Positions 1 through 9,502 are shown, numbered from the stretch's first letter. The stretch is 64,000 nucleotides of DNA from Gemmatimonadaceae bacterium (GCA_036496605.1 DASXKV010000025.1:62001-126000); one strand, 5' to 3'. Notes: generated from the letters alone by a model not told the origin. Numbers and translations: made by a program.

Positions 1-3000
1 CCACGCTCGGCGCAAGAGCGGCGATTGTGGTGCGCGCACGTCGTGGCGACGGACTCGCCGGCGAACGTACCGGTGACGTGTGAGACGGACCGCGCCCGCT
101 TTGTTGGGCGTGGACGAACGACCCGCGATCCCTGTGCGCTCGACCGAGATGGGCCACTCTCGGGCACAACCGGCCCCGTCCTCGATCCCGTCTTCGCGCT
201 GCGAACGAGAGTGGTCATCGAGCCTGGGGAATCGACGTCGGTCTCCTTCACGACGCTGGTCGCGACGACACGTGAGCAAGTATTCACACTCGCGGACCGC
301 TACCACCATCCCCACGCGGCACAGCGTGCGCTCGACCTCGCGTGGACGGCGACGCAAGTCGAGCTTCGAGAGCTCAACATCACACCGACCGATGCCGCCG
401 TGTTCCAGGATCTCGCGGGCGCGTTGTTCTACGCGAATCCGGCGGTGCGCGCGTCCAAGGAAGAGCTGCGCGCGAACCACGGCTCGCAGCCTTTGCTCTG
501 GGCACAGGGCGTGTCGGGCGACTGGCCGATCCTTCTCGCCGCCATCGATTCGAAAGACGGGCTGCCCACTTTGCGCGAGCTCTTCGCCGCGCACCGCTTC
601 TGGCGCCGCCGCGGGATGACGGTGGACCTTGTCGTGCTGAACGAGCACGGCCAGGGCTATGCACAAGAGCTGAACGACTCGATTACCGCGGCAATGTTCA
701 CTGCCACGGAATCGGCGCTCGTCGATCGGCCGGGCGGTGTGTTCGTCCGGCGGAGGGACACCATGAGTGGTGCCGACTTTCAGATGCTGCGCACCACGGC
801 GCGCATCTGTATCCAGTGTGACGGTCGTTCCATCTCGCGAATTCTCGACGCGGCACATGGCAAAGAGGAGGAGGAGGAGTCCCAGCTGCTCGAGCCCGCC
901 GAGAGTCTGCCTCGACCATCGGGCCGACATACGCCGGCGGCACTGAGCCGCGTGCGGCCGCGAAGCCCTGGCCTTGGCGTGCTACGCATCGAACCCTCGG
1001 GCGAGTCGTTAGGCGATCTGGGGGTGGACTCGCGCGAACGCTCGTTGGGCATTGGAGCCGCGGACCGCAACGGTGCGGTCGGCACACGCGCTCGGGTCAA
1101 TCGACACGTCGATCGCGTGGCAGCATCCATGTACGAGAACGCCGCGCTTCGCTTCGACAACGGCCTCGGCGCCGTTACGCCAGAAGGCGACTATCTCGTT
1201 CGTGTGCAGGGGGACGCGCTACCGCCCGCGCCGTGGGTGAACTGCATCGCGAACGCGCACGGCGGTTTCCTCGTGAGCGAGCGTGGCGCGAGCTGCACGT
1301 GGGCAGAGAACAGCCAGTTCTATCGCCTAACGCCGTGGCACAACGATCCGGTGAGCGATCCAGCGAGTGATGTCATCTATCTCTACGATCAGGACACCGA
1401 CGACAGCTGGAGCGCGACGCCGGCACCGGTGCGCCGAGACGCGCCGTACGAGGTGCGGCACGGCGTAGGCAAAACGTCATTTGTCCACGACGCCTTCGGT
1501 ATTGCCACTCATCTCACGCTGGGCATCGCCGAGGACGCGGCAATCAAGCTGTCGCTGCTCCGCGTCACGAACCGAAGTGCGAATACCCGCCATATTGCCG
1601 TGACCGCGTTCGTGGAGTGGGTGGCCGGTACTCTTCGTGAACACACACAACATCAGGTTCAGACCTCGTTCCGACCCGACACGGGCGCGATCTACGCGCG
1701 GAACTTCTTCGATCCACAATTTGCCTCGCGCGTCGGGTTCTGCGCGATCAGCGAACCGGTCGCGAGCTATACCGCCGACCGCCGCGAATTCATCGGACGC
1801 AATGGAACGGCGGCCGCTCCGTCGGGTCTTGCGCGACGACTCAGCGGAACGACAGGAGCCGGCATCGATCCATGCGCTGCGTTGCGGTGCGTGCTCACGC
1901 TGCGGCCCGGCGACACGCGTGAGCTGGTGGTAGTGTTGGGGGCTGCCGAAGGCGAAGAGGGCGCCGACCGCGCCGTCGCCGAATACCGCGACGTACGTTG
2001 CGCCCAAGCCGCACTCCAGCGCAACGTCGAGCGCTGGGAGAACCGGCTGTCGGTCGTCAGCGTACAAACGCCAGAGCCCACTTTCGATGTGATGCTCAAT
2101 CGATGGTGTCTGTATCAGGCGCTCGGCTGTCGGATGTGGGGGCGCACGGCGCTCTATCAGAGTAGCGGCGCGTTCGGCTTCCGCGACCAGCTCCAAGACT
2201 CGATGGCGTTTCTCTACGCGGAGCCGCAGGTTGCTCGCGAGCACATTCTGCGTGCGGCGTCGCGCCAGTTCGTCGAGGGAGACGTGCAGCACTGGTGGCA
2301 TCCCGAGAGCGGACGCGGCGTGCGCACCCGTTTCTCCGACGATCTGGCCTGGCTGCCTTACGTCGCGGATCATTACGTGCGCCTAACGGGCGACGCCGCG
2401 ATTCTCGATGAGCGCGTGCCGTTTCTCACGATGCGTGCGCTCGATCCGCACGAGCACGAGGCGTATGACCTGCCGCGCGTGAGCGATGAGCACGCGACCG
2501 TGTATGAGCACTGCGTGCGCGCGCTCCGGAAGGCGTGTACGACGGGAGTCCATGGACTGCCGCTCATGGGAATCGGCGACTGGAACGATGGGATGAATCG
2601 GGTCGGTGTCGAGGGTCGCGGGGAGAGTGTCTGGCTTGCGTGGTTCCTCATCACGACGCTGCGCGCGTTTGCCGAGCAGGCCGAGGTGCGGAGCGATCAC
2701 GAGACGGCGACCCAGCTCCGCGCGCGCGCTGATGGCTACGCAGCACAGGTCGAGGCGCACGGTTGGGATGGCGCCTGGTACCGTCGAGCCTATTTCGACG
2801 ACGGGTCGCCGTTAGGCTCGGCGTCGAGCGAGGAGTGCCGCATCGACGCCATCGCGCAGAGTTGGAGCGTCATCTCGAACGCGGGCTCTCCGGAACGCCA
2901 GGCACAGGCGATGGACTCCTTCGAGAAGTACCTGGTGCGCGAGGACGCGCGGCTCCTGATGCTCCTCACGCCGCCGTTCGACAGGACGCCGCGCGATCCT

Positions 3001-3579
3001 GGCTATATCAAGGGGTACGTTCCCGGCGTTCGCGAGAACGGCGCGCAATACACGCACGCCGCGCTCTGGTCCGTGTTGGCCACGGCGCTTCGCGGCGACG
3101 GCGACCGCGCCTTCGAGCTGTTTCAGATGCTCAACCCCCTCACGCACGCGCTCACGGCGGAGGATGTTGCCACGTACAAGGTCGAGCCGTACGTGGTCGC
3201 CGCTGACGTCTACACGGCCGCCAGTCAGCTCGGTCGCGGGGGGTGGACGTGGTACACGGGATCGGCAAGCTGGATGTATCGCGTTGGACTGGAAGCCATC
3301 GTAGGCTTGCACAAGCGCGGTGATAGGCTCGAGATTCGGCCCTGTGTTCCCGTGGCGTGGCCGAGTTTAACGATTACTTATCGCTATGGCGAGAGCACGT
3401 ACGAGCTGTACGTGGAGCGGCCGGGCGCGATTCGGAACGATACGCCCGATGTCGAGATCGATGGCCGGCGAGCGGAGGACGGTCAGATCACGCTGATCGA
3501 CGATGGAAAGGCGCACCGCATCCGAATGCGTCCGCGCGAGGGAGCGGCGAAGGACTCGCTCGCGCGCTCCTCGGGCTGA
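1..3579 (+). CDS. ndvB: Cyclic beta-1,2-glucan synthase-like GH94 protein, C-terminal part (5' end outside window)
   Basis: The reading frame is open to the first base, so this is the 3' part of a longer gene; full-length NdvB-type proteins are about 2,800 residues and this covers about 1,190. Visible GH94 features include FVGRGRT near the start, a second carbohydrate-binding beta region near 1140-1900 (ALRFDNGLGAVTPEGDY), the QDSMAFLYAEP and RTRFSDDLAWLPY segments, GIGDWNDGMN near 2569-2598 (containing the Asp expected to act in GH94 phosphorolysis-type chemistry), and GWTWYTGSASWMYR near 3240-3285. In the family this half trims or phosphorolyses the glucan made by the membrane glycosyltransferase half, which would lie upstream. 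A Glu run (KEEEEES) near 865-880 marks a linker. Four copies of the CGTTAGGC octamer lie inside it. The family call is confident; the exact activity is inferred. Confidence 0.9.
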   Translation, partial: PRSAQERRLWCAHVVATDSPANVPVTCETDRARFVGRGRTTRDPCALDRDGPLSGTTGPVLDPVFALRTRVVIEPGESTSVSFTTLVATTREQVFTLADRYHHPHAAQRALDLAWTATQVELRELNITPTDAAVFQDLAGALFYANPAVRASKEELRANHGSQPLLWAQGVSGDWPILLAAIDSKDGLPTLRELFAAHRFWRRRGMTVDLVVLNEHGQGYAQELNDSITAAMFTATESALVDRPGGVFVRRRDTMSGADFQMLRTTARICIQCDGRSISRILDAAHGKEEEEESQLLEPAESLPRPSGRHTPAALSRVRPRSPGLGVLRIEPSGESLGDLGVDSRERSLGIGAADRNGAVGTRARVNRHVDRVAASMYENAALRFDNGLGAVTPEGDYLVRVQGDALPPAPWVNCIANAHGGFLVSERGASCTWAENSQFYRLTPWHNDPVSDPASDVIYLYDQDTDDSWSATPAPVRRDAPYEVRHGVGKTSFVHDAFGIATHLTLGIAEDAAIKLSLLRVTNRSANTRHIAVTAFVEWVAGTLREHTQHQVQTSFRPDTGAIYARNFFDPQFASRVGFCAISEPVASYTADRREFIGRNGTAAAPSGLARRLSGTTGAGIDPCAALRCVLTLRPGDTRELVVVLGAAEGEEGADRAVAEYRDVRCAQAALQRNVERWENRLSVVSVQTPEPTFDVMLNRWCLYQALGCRMWGRTALYQSSGAFGFRDQLQDSMAFLYAEPQVAREHILRAASRQFVEGDVQHWWHPESGRGVRTRFSDDLAWLPYVADHYVRLTGDAAILDERVPFLTMRALDPHEHEAYDLPRVSDEHATVYEHCVRALRKACTTGVHGLPLMGIGDWNDGMNRVGVEGRGESVWLAWFLITTLRAFAEQAEVRSDHETATQLRARADGYAAQVEAHGWDGAWYRRAYFDDGSPLGSASSEECRIDAIAQSWSVISNAGSPERQAQAMDSFEKYLVREDARLLMLLTPPFDRTPRDPGYIKGYVPGVRENGAQYTHAALWSVLATALRGDGDRAFELFQMLNPLTHALTAEDVATYKVEPYVVAADVYTAASQLGRGGWTWYTGSASWMYRVGLEAIVGLHKRGDRLEIRPCVPVAWPSLTITYRYGESTYELYVERPGAIRNDTPDVEIDGRRAEDGQITLIDDGKAHRIRMRPREGAAKDSLARSSG

Positions 3580-3809
3580 GCCATGTCGTCACGATCCGCT
3601 GCTGTCCCCACAGAATTCCTTGTACCACCCGGCAGAGTTCGGCTGCGCGGATCTGGCGCATCGGCAGTCGCGGTTTGTCCGTTACGGTCGCGGCAATGAT
3701 GGCTGTTGCCGGTCGCCCGTCGAAATCCACGTCGTTCCGAACCGTCGCCACTACACTGTTTGTCGTCGATGCCAACGCGACGGACCCGACGCTCGCTGTT
3801 ACTCGATTT

Positions 3810-4034
3810 TCATCCGACGGTCGACGCGTGGACCTTGACGTCCGGCGTCGCCAGGGCCGTACGGAATCCCCACGTGGCGAGAGCAGCGGTTATGACCAAG
3901 GCGATCGCCGAAGCCCAGAGGGGGACACTGACGGAGGCCACCTGCACGGGCCATCCCAACACGAGTCGCGTGAGCTGAATGATCGCGAGTAGACAGAAGA
4001 ACGCTCCCGAGACTTTTTCGTAGCGGCGCATCAT
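3810..4034 (-). CDS. Small two-helix membrane protein, hypothetical
   Basis: About 74 residues with two hydrophobic segments (SGAFFCLLAIIQLTRLVLGW, then VPLWASAIALVITAALATWG). The frame is open to 4055, but AAGGAGG (rc of 4037-4043) sits directly before an ATGATG pair at 4034/4031, which makes MMRRYEKVSG the likely N-terminus. It converges with the glucan synthase. No family is recognised; it should lie in the inner membrane. Confidence 0.6.
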   Translation of the reverse strand: MMRRYEKVSGAFFCLLAIIQLTRLVLGWPVQVASVSVPLWASAIALVITAALATWGFRTALATPDVKVHASTVG

Positions 4035-4370
4035 GTCCTCCTTAGGAATCGACAATGAAACCTGCCGTCCGTCGAACGCCCAAGCTCAGCTGGGCGATCG
4101 GCTCAATGTGCGAAAGGAATTGAGAATCCGCTAACTTCCTAAAAGGCACGCAATCGTTTCGGGCGAAGAGTTGGTCCTCCGCCAGCCCCTGGTCGAACTT
4201 TGCCGGAAGTTCCACGAAGAATCGAGCGACTTCCAGGGCAGCCTCCCCCGCCTAAGCGCAATGGACCGGGTCGGCAAGCAATCCAGATCAACCGTGGTCA
4301 GATCCATCGACGGCGCTTCAGAACGCGATGTGTGTTGCCCTTTAACGCCTAGCGTCAGCTGCAAGCAACG
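4035..4370. other. Intergenic stretch without a convincing gene
   Basis: The short frames here show no credible protein composition. The only structure seen is an inverted TTTAACG...CGTTAAA pair near 4340-4376, which could form a weak hairpin between convergent units. Confidence 0.4.
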
Positions 4371-4592
4371 TTAAACGGCAGGTGATGGCAACAGTTCGTC
4401 GTCGGGCTGCGGCGTAGCCTCTGTCCAGCGGACTTCCCAGTTCGGCACGATGAAGCCTGGCTCGCGTGGAGCGCCGAGTGAGTGGAACTCCGCACGGACA
4501 ACGATACAGAGAGAGCGATCGAGTGTTAGGATGGGAATCAGGAGACGCTGCAGCTCGCGGCGGCGAGGACGATCCTCTGGTAGCACACGCAC
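4371..4592 (-). CDS. Possible small protein, hypothetical
   Basis: A 73-residue frame beginning at a GTG just after an in-frame TAA, with a non-random look (RAEFHSLGAPREPGF, VPNWEVRWTEATPQ). There is no recognised domain and no clear ribosome binding site. It is kept because the region is rich in short genuine genes; it could equally be a remnant. Confidence 0.35.
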   Translation of the reverse strand: MRVLPEDRPRRRELQRLLIPILTLDRSLCIVVRAEFHSLGAPREPGFIVPNWEVRWTEATPQPDDELLPSPAV

Positions 4593-4695
4593 TCGAACTT
4601 ATCAGCCATGCCTGTTCAAGAGTGTGTCGCGATCTAGCGCCGCAGCTAAGTCGCAAACCGATCACAATTCAATAGCCTCGTCAGCTTACGAGTCG

Positions 4696-5207
4696 TTAGG
4701 CTGCCGGTAGAGCGGCAGGACAGGTCACTCCAGGTGTCGCCAGCAGGGTGCGCCGACTGAAGAACGCGCCCGCCGCGGCCACGAGAAGTAACGCCGTAAC
4801 GACCAAGCGAACAGCCTGTACTGAGTAGGTTCTCCCGTAGTCCCGGCGCCGCGACAGCGCGGACCGACGACTGCGAGAAGATCGGCGCCTTTACCGAGCC
4901 ATATCCAAAAGAGAAGCGCCAGCGATTCAGCGACAATCACGCCAGAAGTGAGTGCGCGTGGAAGCGTATCGAACTCGAGCACACCTGCACAACAGGGTGA
5001 GGACCATCCGGCGGCCAGCGCGATAAGTCCAAGCAAGATCGGGCCGCCAATGAGCGATGCGGCGGCTCCCCGCAGAAACCGATCCACGTCATCCTGCTTC
5101 GCGCTTCCGCGACTCACTACGGTGCGAAGTCTTCGCCGCCAAATCACGATGTTCACCGACATGACGGCGGCGCAGAAGAACCAGAAGTATCGGAGTACGA
5201 GAAGCAT
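4696..5207 (-). pseudogene. Multi-pass membrane protein split by a frameshift
   Basis: The 5' frame from 5207 gives a typical membrane protein (MLLVLRYFWFFCAAVMSVNI, SLIGGPILLGLIALAAGW, VIVAESLALLFWIWLGKG). At about 4850-4875 the frame loses its character (RCRGAGTTGEPTQ). A different frame then continues with RRDYGRTYSVQAVRLV and the helix TALLLVAAAGAFF, ending at a TAA at 4698-4696. One indel would join the two halves into a protein of about 170 residues with four helices. The stop codon lies inside a GCCTAACG octamer. It may be a real frameshift or an assembly error; no family is recognised. Confidence 0.55.
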
Positions 5208-5596
5208 GCGGGGTGATTGAGGTCGCTGGCTGGCGAACGATAGTTAGTTAGTTAGAAAACAGCGATAGCCAAGTACGACGCGACAGGCTCGGGCCACATT
5301 AGAGCGTGCTAACATTCCCAGCCCGGACACGCTTGCGCGCGCTGGCTGACTACTCCGCTAGTTGCACAAAGAGCGTGCCTGGGACCAAAGCTCCGTTGCC
5401 AAGCCGGTCGATTCGCCCGGCGCGGCGAAATAAGTAATGAGAGTTCTTTAATCCAGGACTCCAGCGGGCTCTTGCGTGATGTCCGCGGAAATCGTAGCCT
5501 TGACCTCCCTCTCAGTCCCGACCTGGCTCGCCGCCTTATGGCACATGCATCGGGCGGCAGACACTTTACCGCCCGATGCACCGCGCCGAAACCAAG
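5208..5596. other. Intergenic stretch with a TTAG microrepeat
   Basis: It separates the divergent membrane protein and aspartic-protease-like genes. A short direct repeat of TAGT units is present near 5241-5255. No gene with credible composition was seen on either strand. Confidence 0.4.
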
Positions 5597-6766
5597 ATGA
5601 TTATCGCGATTGCATTGCTCGCTCTTGCAGCGTCGATGTGCGAGGCGCAAGCGCCATCTTCCGGAACAACGAGCTTCGTTCTCGAGGGCAATCGGGTTTA
5701 CGCGCTGCTCAACTTTCTCGCGGCCGACGGTACTGCGCATCCCGCCTACGCCTATGTCGACATGGGCGCGTCCGACATGGCGCTCGCGGGCGACTTTTAC
5801 GACTCACTCGGGGTGAACACCGGCGCGCCCGCTCGATTCAAGGTCGGAGACTATACTGTCGAAGTGCCCTCATCGAATATTCGGCGCGGTGGACGGACTC
5901 TGGTGCGCGGCTCCCGCCCGCAACTCGTGGGTTCGCTGCCGGCGTCGGTGCTCCAGCGCCACACGCTCATCCTCGACTACGCGCGCAAGACCCTGACGCT
6001 CGCCGGTCCCGGAGTCGTTGCGCCGAGCGGGACGCCAGTGCTGTTCCGGCTCGACACAGCGACGGGTCTCATTGTCGTCGACGTCGCGATCGACGGCGAG
6101 ACCTATCCCGTAACGATAGACAATGGCTCCGCCTACACCTGGTTTCGACAGGAGGCCGTCAAGCAGTGGCTGCGCCGTCATCCCGATTGGAAACGCGGTG
6201 TCGGCGCGGTCGGTACCGCGAACATGATGCTCCGAGGCGAGGAGCCCGAACGTGAGGGAATTCTCATTCGGATACCGGAGCTCTCGATTGGCTCGGTTCG
6301 GCTGACAGGAGTGGGCGTGGTCGGCGTCGCAGGCGCACGGGGCGCCGACACGACTCTTACGCTGATGGATTGGTACTCGAAGAAGAACGTCGTCCCCGTG
6401 CTGGGATGGCTCGGCGGCAACGTTCTCAAAGAATTCCAGATCACGGTCGACTACCAGCGGCGCGTGATGTATTGGCTGCGCGAGTCGGCCGCCGACACGA
6501 CGGACCTGCATCAGATCGGGTTGACGCTCCGCACAGCGAGCGGCGCCGTGTACGTCGCTGGGGTTGCGACGAAGAACGGAAGGCCGACGGTCGACGGCGT
6601 ATTGGCAGGCGACAAGTTGATCAGCGTCGGCGGCCACGAGCTCGTGGCGGGCACGATCGGTCAGATCTTTGAATCAATGCACGGTGTACCGGGCGAGACC
6701 CGCGAGCTGGTGCTCGAGCGCAATGGCGCGCGCTTCACAGTGAGAGCGACCATCACGGCGTTCTGA
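5597..6766 (+). CDS. Secreted retropepsin-like protein with C-terminal PDZ domain
   Basis: The start at 5597 gives a clean signal peptide (MIIAIALLALAASMCEAQA); seven more codons upstream are possible but spoil it. Two pepsin-like half-domains follow, with AYVDMGASDMA (about residue 60) and VTIDNGSAYTW (about residue 185) where active proteases carry D-T/S-G. A PDZ domain occupies the last 80 residues (DGVLAGDKLISVGGHELV). The catalytic Asp is kept in both lobes, but the second residue is Met or Asn. It is expected in the periplasm or outside the cell. It may be a divergent protease or a binding protein. Confidence 0.75.
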   Translation: MIIAIALLALAASMCEAQAPSSGTTSFVLEGNRVYALLNFLAADGTAHPAYAYVDMGASDMALAGDFYDSLGVNTGAPARFKVGDYTVEVPSSNIRRGGRTLVRGSRPQLVGSLPASVLQRHTLILDYARKTLTLAGPGVVAPSGTPVLFRLDTATGLIVVDVAIDGETYPVTIDNGSAYTWFRQEAVKQWLRRHPDWKRGVGAVGTANMMLRGEEPEREGILIRIPELSIGSVRLTGVGVVGVAGARGADTTLTLMDWYSKKNVVPVLGWLGGNVLKEFQITVDYQRRVMYWLRESAADTTDLHQIGLTLRTASGAVYVAGVATKNGRPTVDGVLAGDKLISVGGHELVAGTIGQIFESMHGVPGETRELVLERNGARFTVRATITAF

Positions 6767-6944
6767 ATGACAAGTGCCGCGTTAGGCGCATCTTGGATTC
6801 ACCCGCCGTGTCACTGCCGTCTTTGGCAGTATGCCTAACACGCTTCAAGAGTTTGTCCACTCGTTGGGCGCCGCGGCAGAACGAATCCGATATAGTGCGG
6901 GACTTCGATTTCCCTCTCTAACGTGGCGCAGCAGCGAGGTTATA

Positions 6945-7136
6945 ATGACTGTCAGACGAGTTCAAGCCCTACTCTGTGCTCTGCTGTTCGTGCCATTCAC
7001 GCAGAGGCTGTTGGCACAGACGAACCACACGGATAGCACAGCTGCCGCCAAGCGGTTCGCGCAGAGCTTCTACGACTGGTACACTCACTTTCTCTTGCCG
7101 ATTTGTGAACTTTCACTATCCACGGAGTCACGCTGA
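6945..7136 (+). pseudogene. Truncated secreted protein, DUF3828-like start
   Basis: 63 codons: a signal peptide (VQALLCALLFVPFTQRLLA) followed by KRFAQSFYDWYTHF, which resembles the start of DUF3828-type domains, and then a stop after about 20 more residues. A related-looking stretch (LIGTLKGLREGAPASIVYEIH) appears in another frame around 7137-7210, so the gene probably carries a frameshift or deletion. The function of the family is unknown. Confidence 0.4.
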
Positions 7137-7325
7137 TCTAATCGGCACACTCAAGGGTCTGAGGGAAGGAGCGCCGGCGAGTATCGTGTACGAGATCCAT
7201 CGCCCAACCCGGGTGCTCGGCGAAGCTGCCAGTCGGCGAAGCGAAGCGGTTGACCAAGGTTGAGTGAATGCTGAACATCGCCGAGAGGGTACCTGGATGC
7301 GGTGCTTCTGCCGTTGCGACTGGTA

Positions 7326-7628
7326 CTAGCTGCGCAGCTTCAGTCTCTCCGCAATGCGATCTGCCGCTTCGTCGAGCGCATCGAAAAACTCAGTGGCAAG
7401 ACGTGCGACGCGGCTCTTGCCTTGCCATCCCGGCTGACGCCAGGCATCCCTGAAGCGCCTCGGGTTGAACGGGAATGACGAGTCGGCGTCCGCACTCACA
7501 GCCGTGGGCGGCTTTCGTGGAGGCGGCACCAAGGCGCCCTGAGACTGCGTCGGCGGCGTGTCGTCTGCAGAGAATGCGTCTGGCCCTTCTGGACGTTTGC
7601 GGTCGGCGTGCTCGTTAGGTATCGACAC
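7326..7628 (-). CDS. Hypothetical 100-residue protein
   Basis: Starts at a GTG (7628) preceded by GGAGG about 8 nt upstream, a good ribosome binding site. The N-terminal half is Pro/Ala-rich and probably disordered; the C-terminal part is amphipathic helix (RVARLATEFFDALDEAADRIAERLKLRS). No signal peptide or known domain. A CGTTAGGT variant of the repeated octamer encodes residues 3-5. Confidence 0.65.
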   Translation of the reverse strand: MSIPNEHADRKRPEGPDAFSADDTPPTQSQGALVPPPRKPPTAVSADADSSFPFNPRRFRDAWRQPGWQGKSRVARLATEFFDALDEAADRIAERLKLRS

Positions 7629-7688
7629 GTATCTCGCCTCCAGTTAGCAAAATCAGCGATCGAGCGCGCGGAGCGCTTCTCACGAATA

Positions 7689-7904
7689 CTAGAAAATTCT
7701 GATCGTCTGATAGCGAAGGCCGCGACACGCTATCGACAGTGAGTCTTGCCGCCTCGCCGTCGAAGAGTCAGCGCCAGCAGGTGCAGGAGGCGGGCACTGG
7801 CGCGTCACCGATGTATTCGCTGACGACGGGGCGACCTGCACAGGCTTGTGAGTGCATCCGGACGCGATAGCCAGGACCACGGAGACGAGCGCTCGACGCG
7901 ACAT
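7689..7904 (-). CDS. Small lipoprotein, hypothetical
   Basis: 71 residues with a lipoprotein signal (ALVSVVLAIASGC) followed by a Ser/Pro/Ala-rich tail. Purines (GGCGGTAGG) precede the ATG. Same strand as the preceding small gene. No functional clue. Confidence 0.55.
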   Translation of the reverse strand: MSRRALVSVVLAIASGCTHKPVQVAPSSANTSVTRQCPPPAPAGADSSTARRQDSLSIACRGLRYQTIRIF

Positions 7905-8084
7905 AACCTACCGCCTCGCAGATTCGATAAAAGCAATGTATCGCAAGTGGTCATCACGAGCACGCGTGATTCATACCGCTCGAACGTGTAGCCGCGCCAC
8001 TTGTTATTGAAAGGTCTTCGACGAGCTGCCGTATGAGATTCTCACTGCGTTGCATCGCTCTCATATCCGCCGCCGCTTAAGTGC

Positions 8085-8261
8085 TCACCTTTGCCTCCAG
8101 CAGAACGGCAGCCCTCTCGACCTAACGATTCCCGTCGGCCTCGCCTTCGGCCATCCGAATTCGTACTCCCTCGCGGTGTATGCCGCCGTATGCCAGCTTG
8201 GTGTCGGCCGCGAACGGTACACCACGACGATAGCAAAAACGTCGATGATCACGTTAGGCAT
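8085..8261 (-). CDS. Hypothetical 58-residue protein, downstream partner of a family B gene
   Basis: Begins MPNVIIDVFAIVVVYRSRP, with ATG one base after the TAG of the family B gene at 8263-8586, so the two are very probably co-translated. The GCCTAACG octamer spans codons 2-4. The sequence looks beta-rich. No known family. Confidence 0.5.
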   Translation of the reverse strand: MPNVIIDVFAIVVVYRSRPTPSWHTAAYTAREYEFGWPKARPTGIVRSRGLPFCWRQR

Positions 8262-8262
8262 T

Positions 8263-8586
8263 CTACTCGACGACCGATTGCTCCGGCGGCGAGGGATTGG
8301 CCATCGCACACCAGGCTCGGAGTTGATCCGGCCTCGCCTCGGCCCAGCCGCCCGGCAGCTCGGGCATTGGCACGAGGCGGCGGCGTTCGCCATCTGCCGC
8401 CTCGAACGCCAGCCAACCCTTCCTCACCATCGGCCGGAGCTGCGCTCGACGATCTCGGAACCGTCGTCGGTCGCGCCTCCCTGAGGGGGGGCCCGCGTTC
8501 TTTTGGCGACGCTCGGCGAGCGTGGGGTAGACGTCCCAGACTACCCAGTAACGTCCGGCATCGTCGGTGAAATCGCGGCAAGCCAT
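8263..8586 (-). CDS. Family B small protein (107 aa), copy 1
   Basis: One of three paralogues in this window (with 9611-9934 and 11039-11362). Shared pattern in order: MA(C/S)R.F.D..GR.W.VWDV.PT.AERR, a basic RRR stretch, then GWLAFE..DGERRRL.P.PE.P.GW.....L..WC....P. There is no signal peptide or transmembrane helix, so it is probably cytosolic. It begins upstream of the small gene at 8085-8261. Unlike the other two copies it has no CGTTAGGC directly before its ATG. Function unknown. Confidence 0.7.
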   Translation of the reverse strand: MACRDFTDDAGRYWVVWDVYPTLAERRQKNAGPPSGRRDRRRFRDRRAQLRPMVRKGWLAFEAADGERRRLVPMPELPGGWAEARPDQLRAWCAMANPSPPEQSVVE

Positions 8587-8687
8587 CGTCGGCTATTCGG
8601 CGTGGGAGAATAGTCGACTATATAACGCTCCGAGTGTCAGTAAGGCCAGCTATTATTACCCGCCGAACGTTGCCCGAGTCCGAACAT

Positions 8688-8915
8688 TCACGGCCGGCCT
8701 TCGAGTGGACGCTCCGTCTCGGCGTTGTATCGGCCGATAGTGTCGTCCAATGACTGGAGCAAGAAGGCGAGTTCGAAGATTGCCATTACGGCGTGATCGG
8801 CAGCGCGACGAGCATTTTGGACGGCGACCTGTGCCGCCGTTGCCAGCGGGCCATTTACCATCTTCTCAACCTCGACACGGCTGACCGGCTCGGGGTCGCG
8901 GTGCTCTATCGACAT
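8688..8915 (-). CDS. Hypothetical helical protein (75 aa)
   Basis: Starts MSIEHRDPEPVSRVEVEKM (8915); the frame stays open 12 codons upstream. Mostly alpha-helical with an Ala-rich amphipathic segment (LATAAQVAVQNARRAADHAV) and ends RYNAETERPLEGRP. Likely cytosolic and possibly oligomeric. No family recognised. Confidence 0.55.
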   Translation of the reverse strand: MSIEHRDPEPVSRVEVEKMVNGPLATAAQVAVQNARRAADHAVMAIFELAFLLQSLDDTIGRYNAETERPLEGRP

Positions 8916-9091
8916 GTTTGATCCAGGAGCAGGCTCGGGAAAGGCGCGCAAGGTCGGTCACCGCTAGCGCCACCTGTCGTTCCTGTCGGTCACGACGATT
9001 GTATATGCGCGCAGCAACCTTCTGCTTGCGCACGGCAGGTGGCATGCCGCCGCGCGGCGCGTGGCCAGAGTGCCGCACCCGAGCTCGGTAG

Positions 9092-9502
9092 GTCTCGGAT
9101 GAGGGGCGACTCCCGACGCCTTACCCATTCATCGAGGCCATTGCTGAACGCATCCGCGCCGTCATTTCGCGGCAGCGCAGCCGTGCTGTCGAAGCAGAAG
9201 CCATCACCCTCGGCCTCGACCCGGCTGATTTCCGAGCACTCGCCGAGGGCCGACGTGGCATTGATGCGGCGTTCGTGGTTGACGCTGTTGCAGCGCTTGT
9301 TCGCGAGCACGCGATCGACCCGCACTGGCTGTTGACGGGTCGGTACGACGGCGCCATGCATCGGAGAGCGTTAGAGTTGGCTGAAGATGGAGGACAGCCC
9401 GACGTTCGCGGGTTGAAAAAGTTCATATCGGGGCACTATCGCCAGCTGCGTGCGGACTGGGTTTTGCTACGCTTCCTGCCCTTCCGACCATCGAGCGACT
9501 GA
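9092..9502 (+). pseudogene. Family A XRE-like small protein, copy 1 (start codon missing)
   Basis: This frame aligns along its length with the intact copy at 10538-10948: PF.EAIAERIRAVISRQ, then DAAFVVDAVAALVREHAIDPHWLLTG, YDGAMHRRALEL. The DPxWLLTG segment following a helix pair looks like the N-terminal region of XRE/CI-type helix-turn-helix proteins. After the in-frame stop at 9089 there is no ATG, GTG or TTG before 9275, while an ATG at 9099 is in another frame, so the 5' end probably carries an indel. If translated from 9275 the helix-turn-helix would be lost. It is followed by family B then C genes. Confidence 0.5.

Noticed and set aside
698-3312. Long minus-strand and alternative frames inside the glucan synthase gene
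   Set aside because: They are high-GC shadow frames of a clear GH94 coding sequence, with Arg/Pro/Ala-rich composition and no start signals.
8120-8259. ACCTAACG...CGTTAGGC pair read as an integron attC site
   Set aside because: The arms are 140 bp apart, the interior shows no L'/L'' stem, the stretch is coding on the minus strand, and no tyrosine integrase was seen. The octamer also occurs inside conserved genes, which attC sites do not explain.
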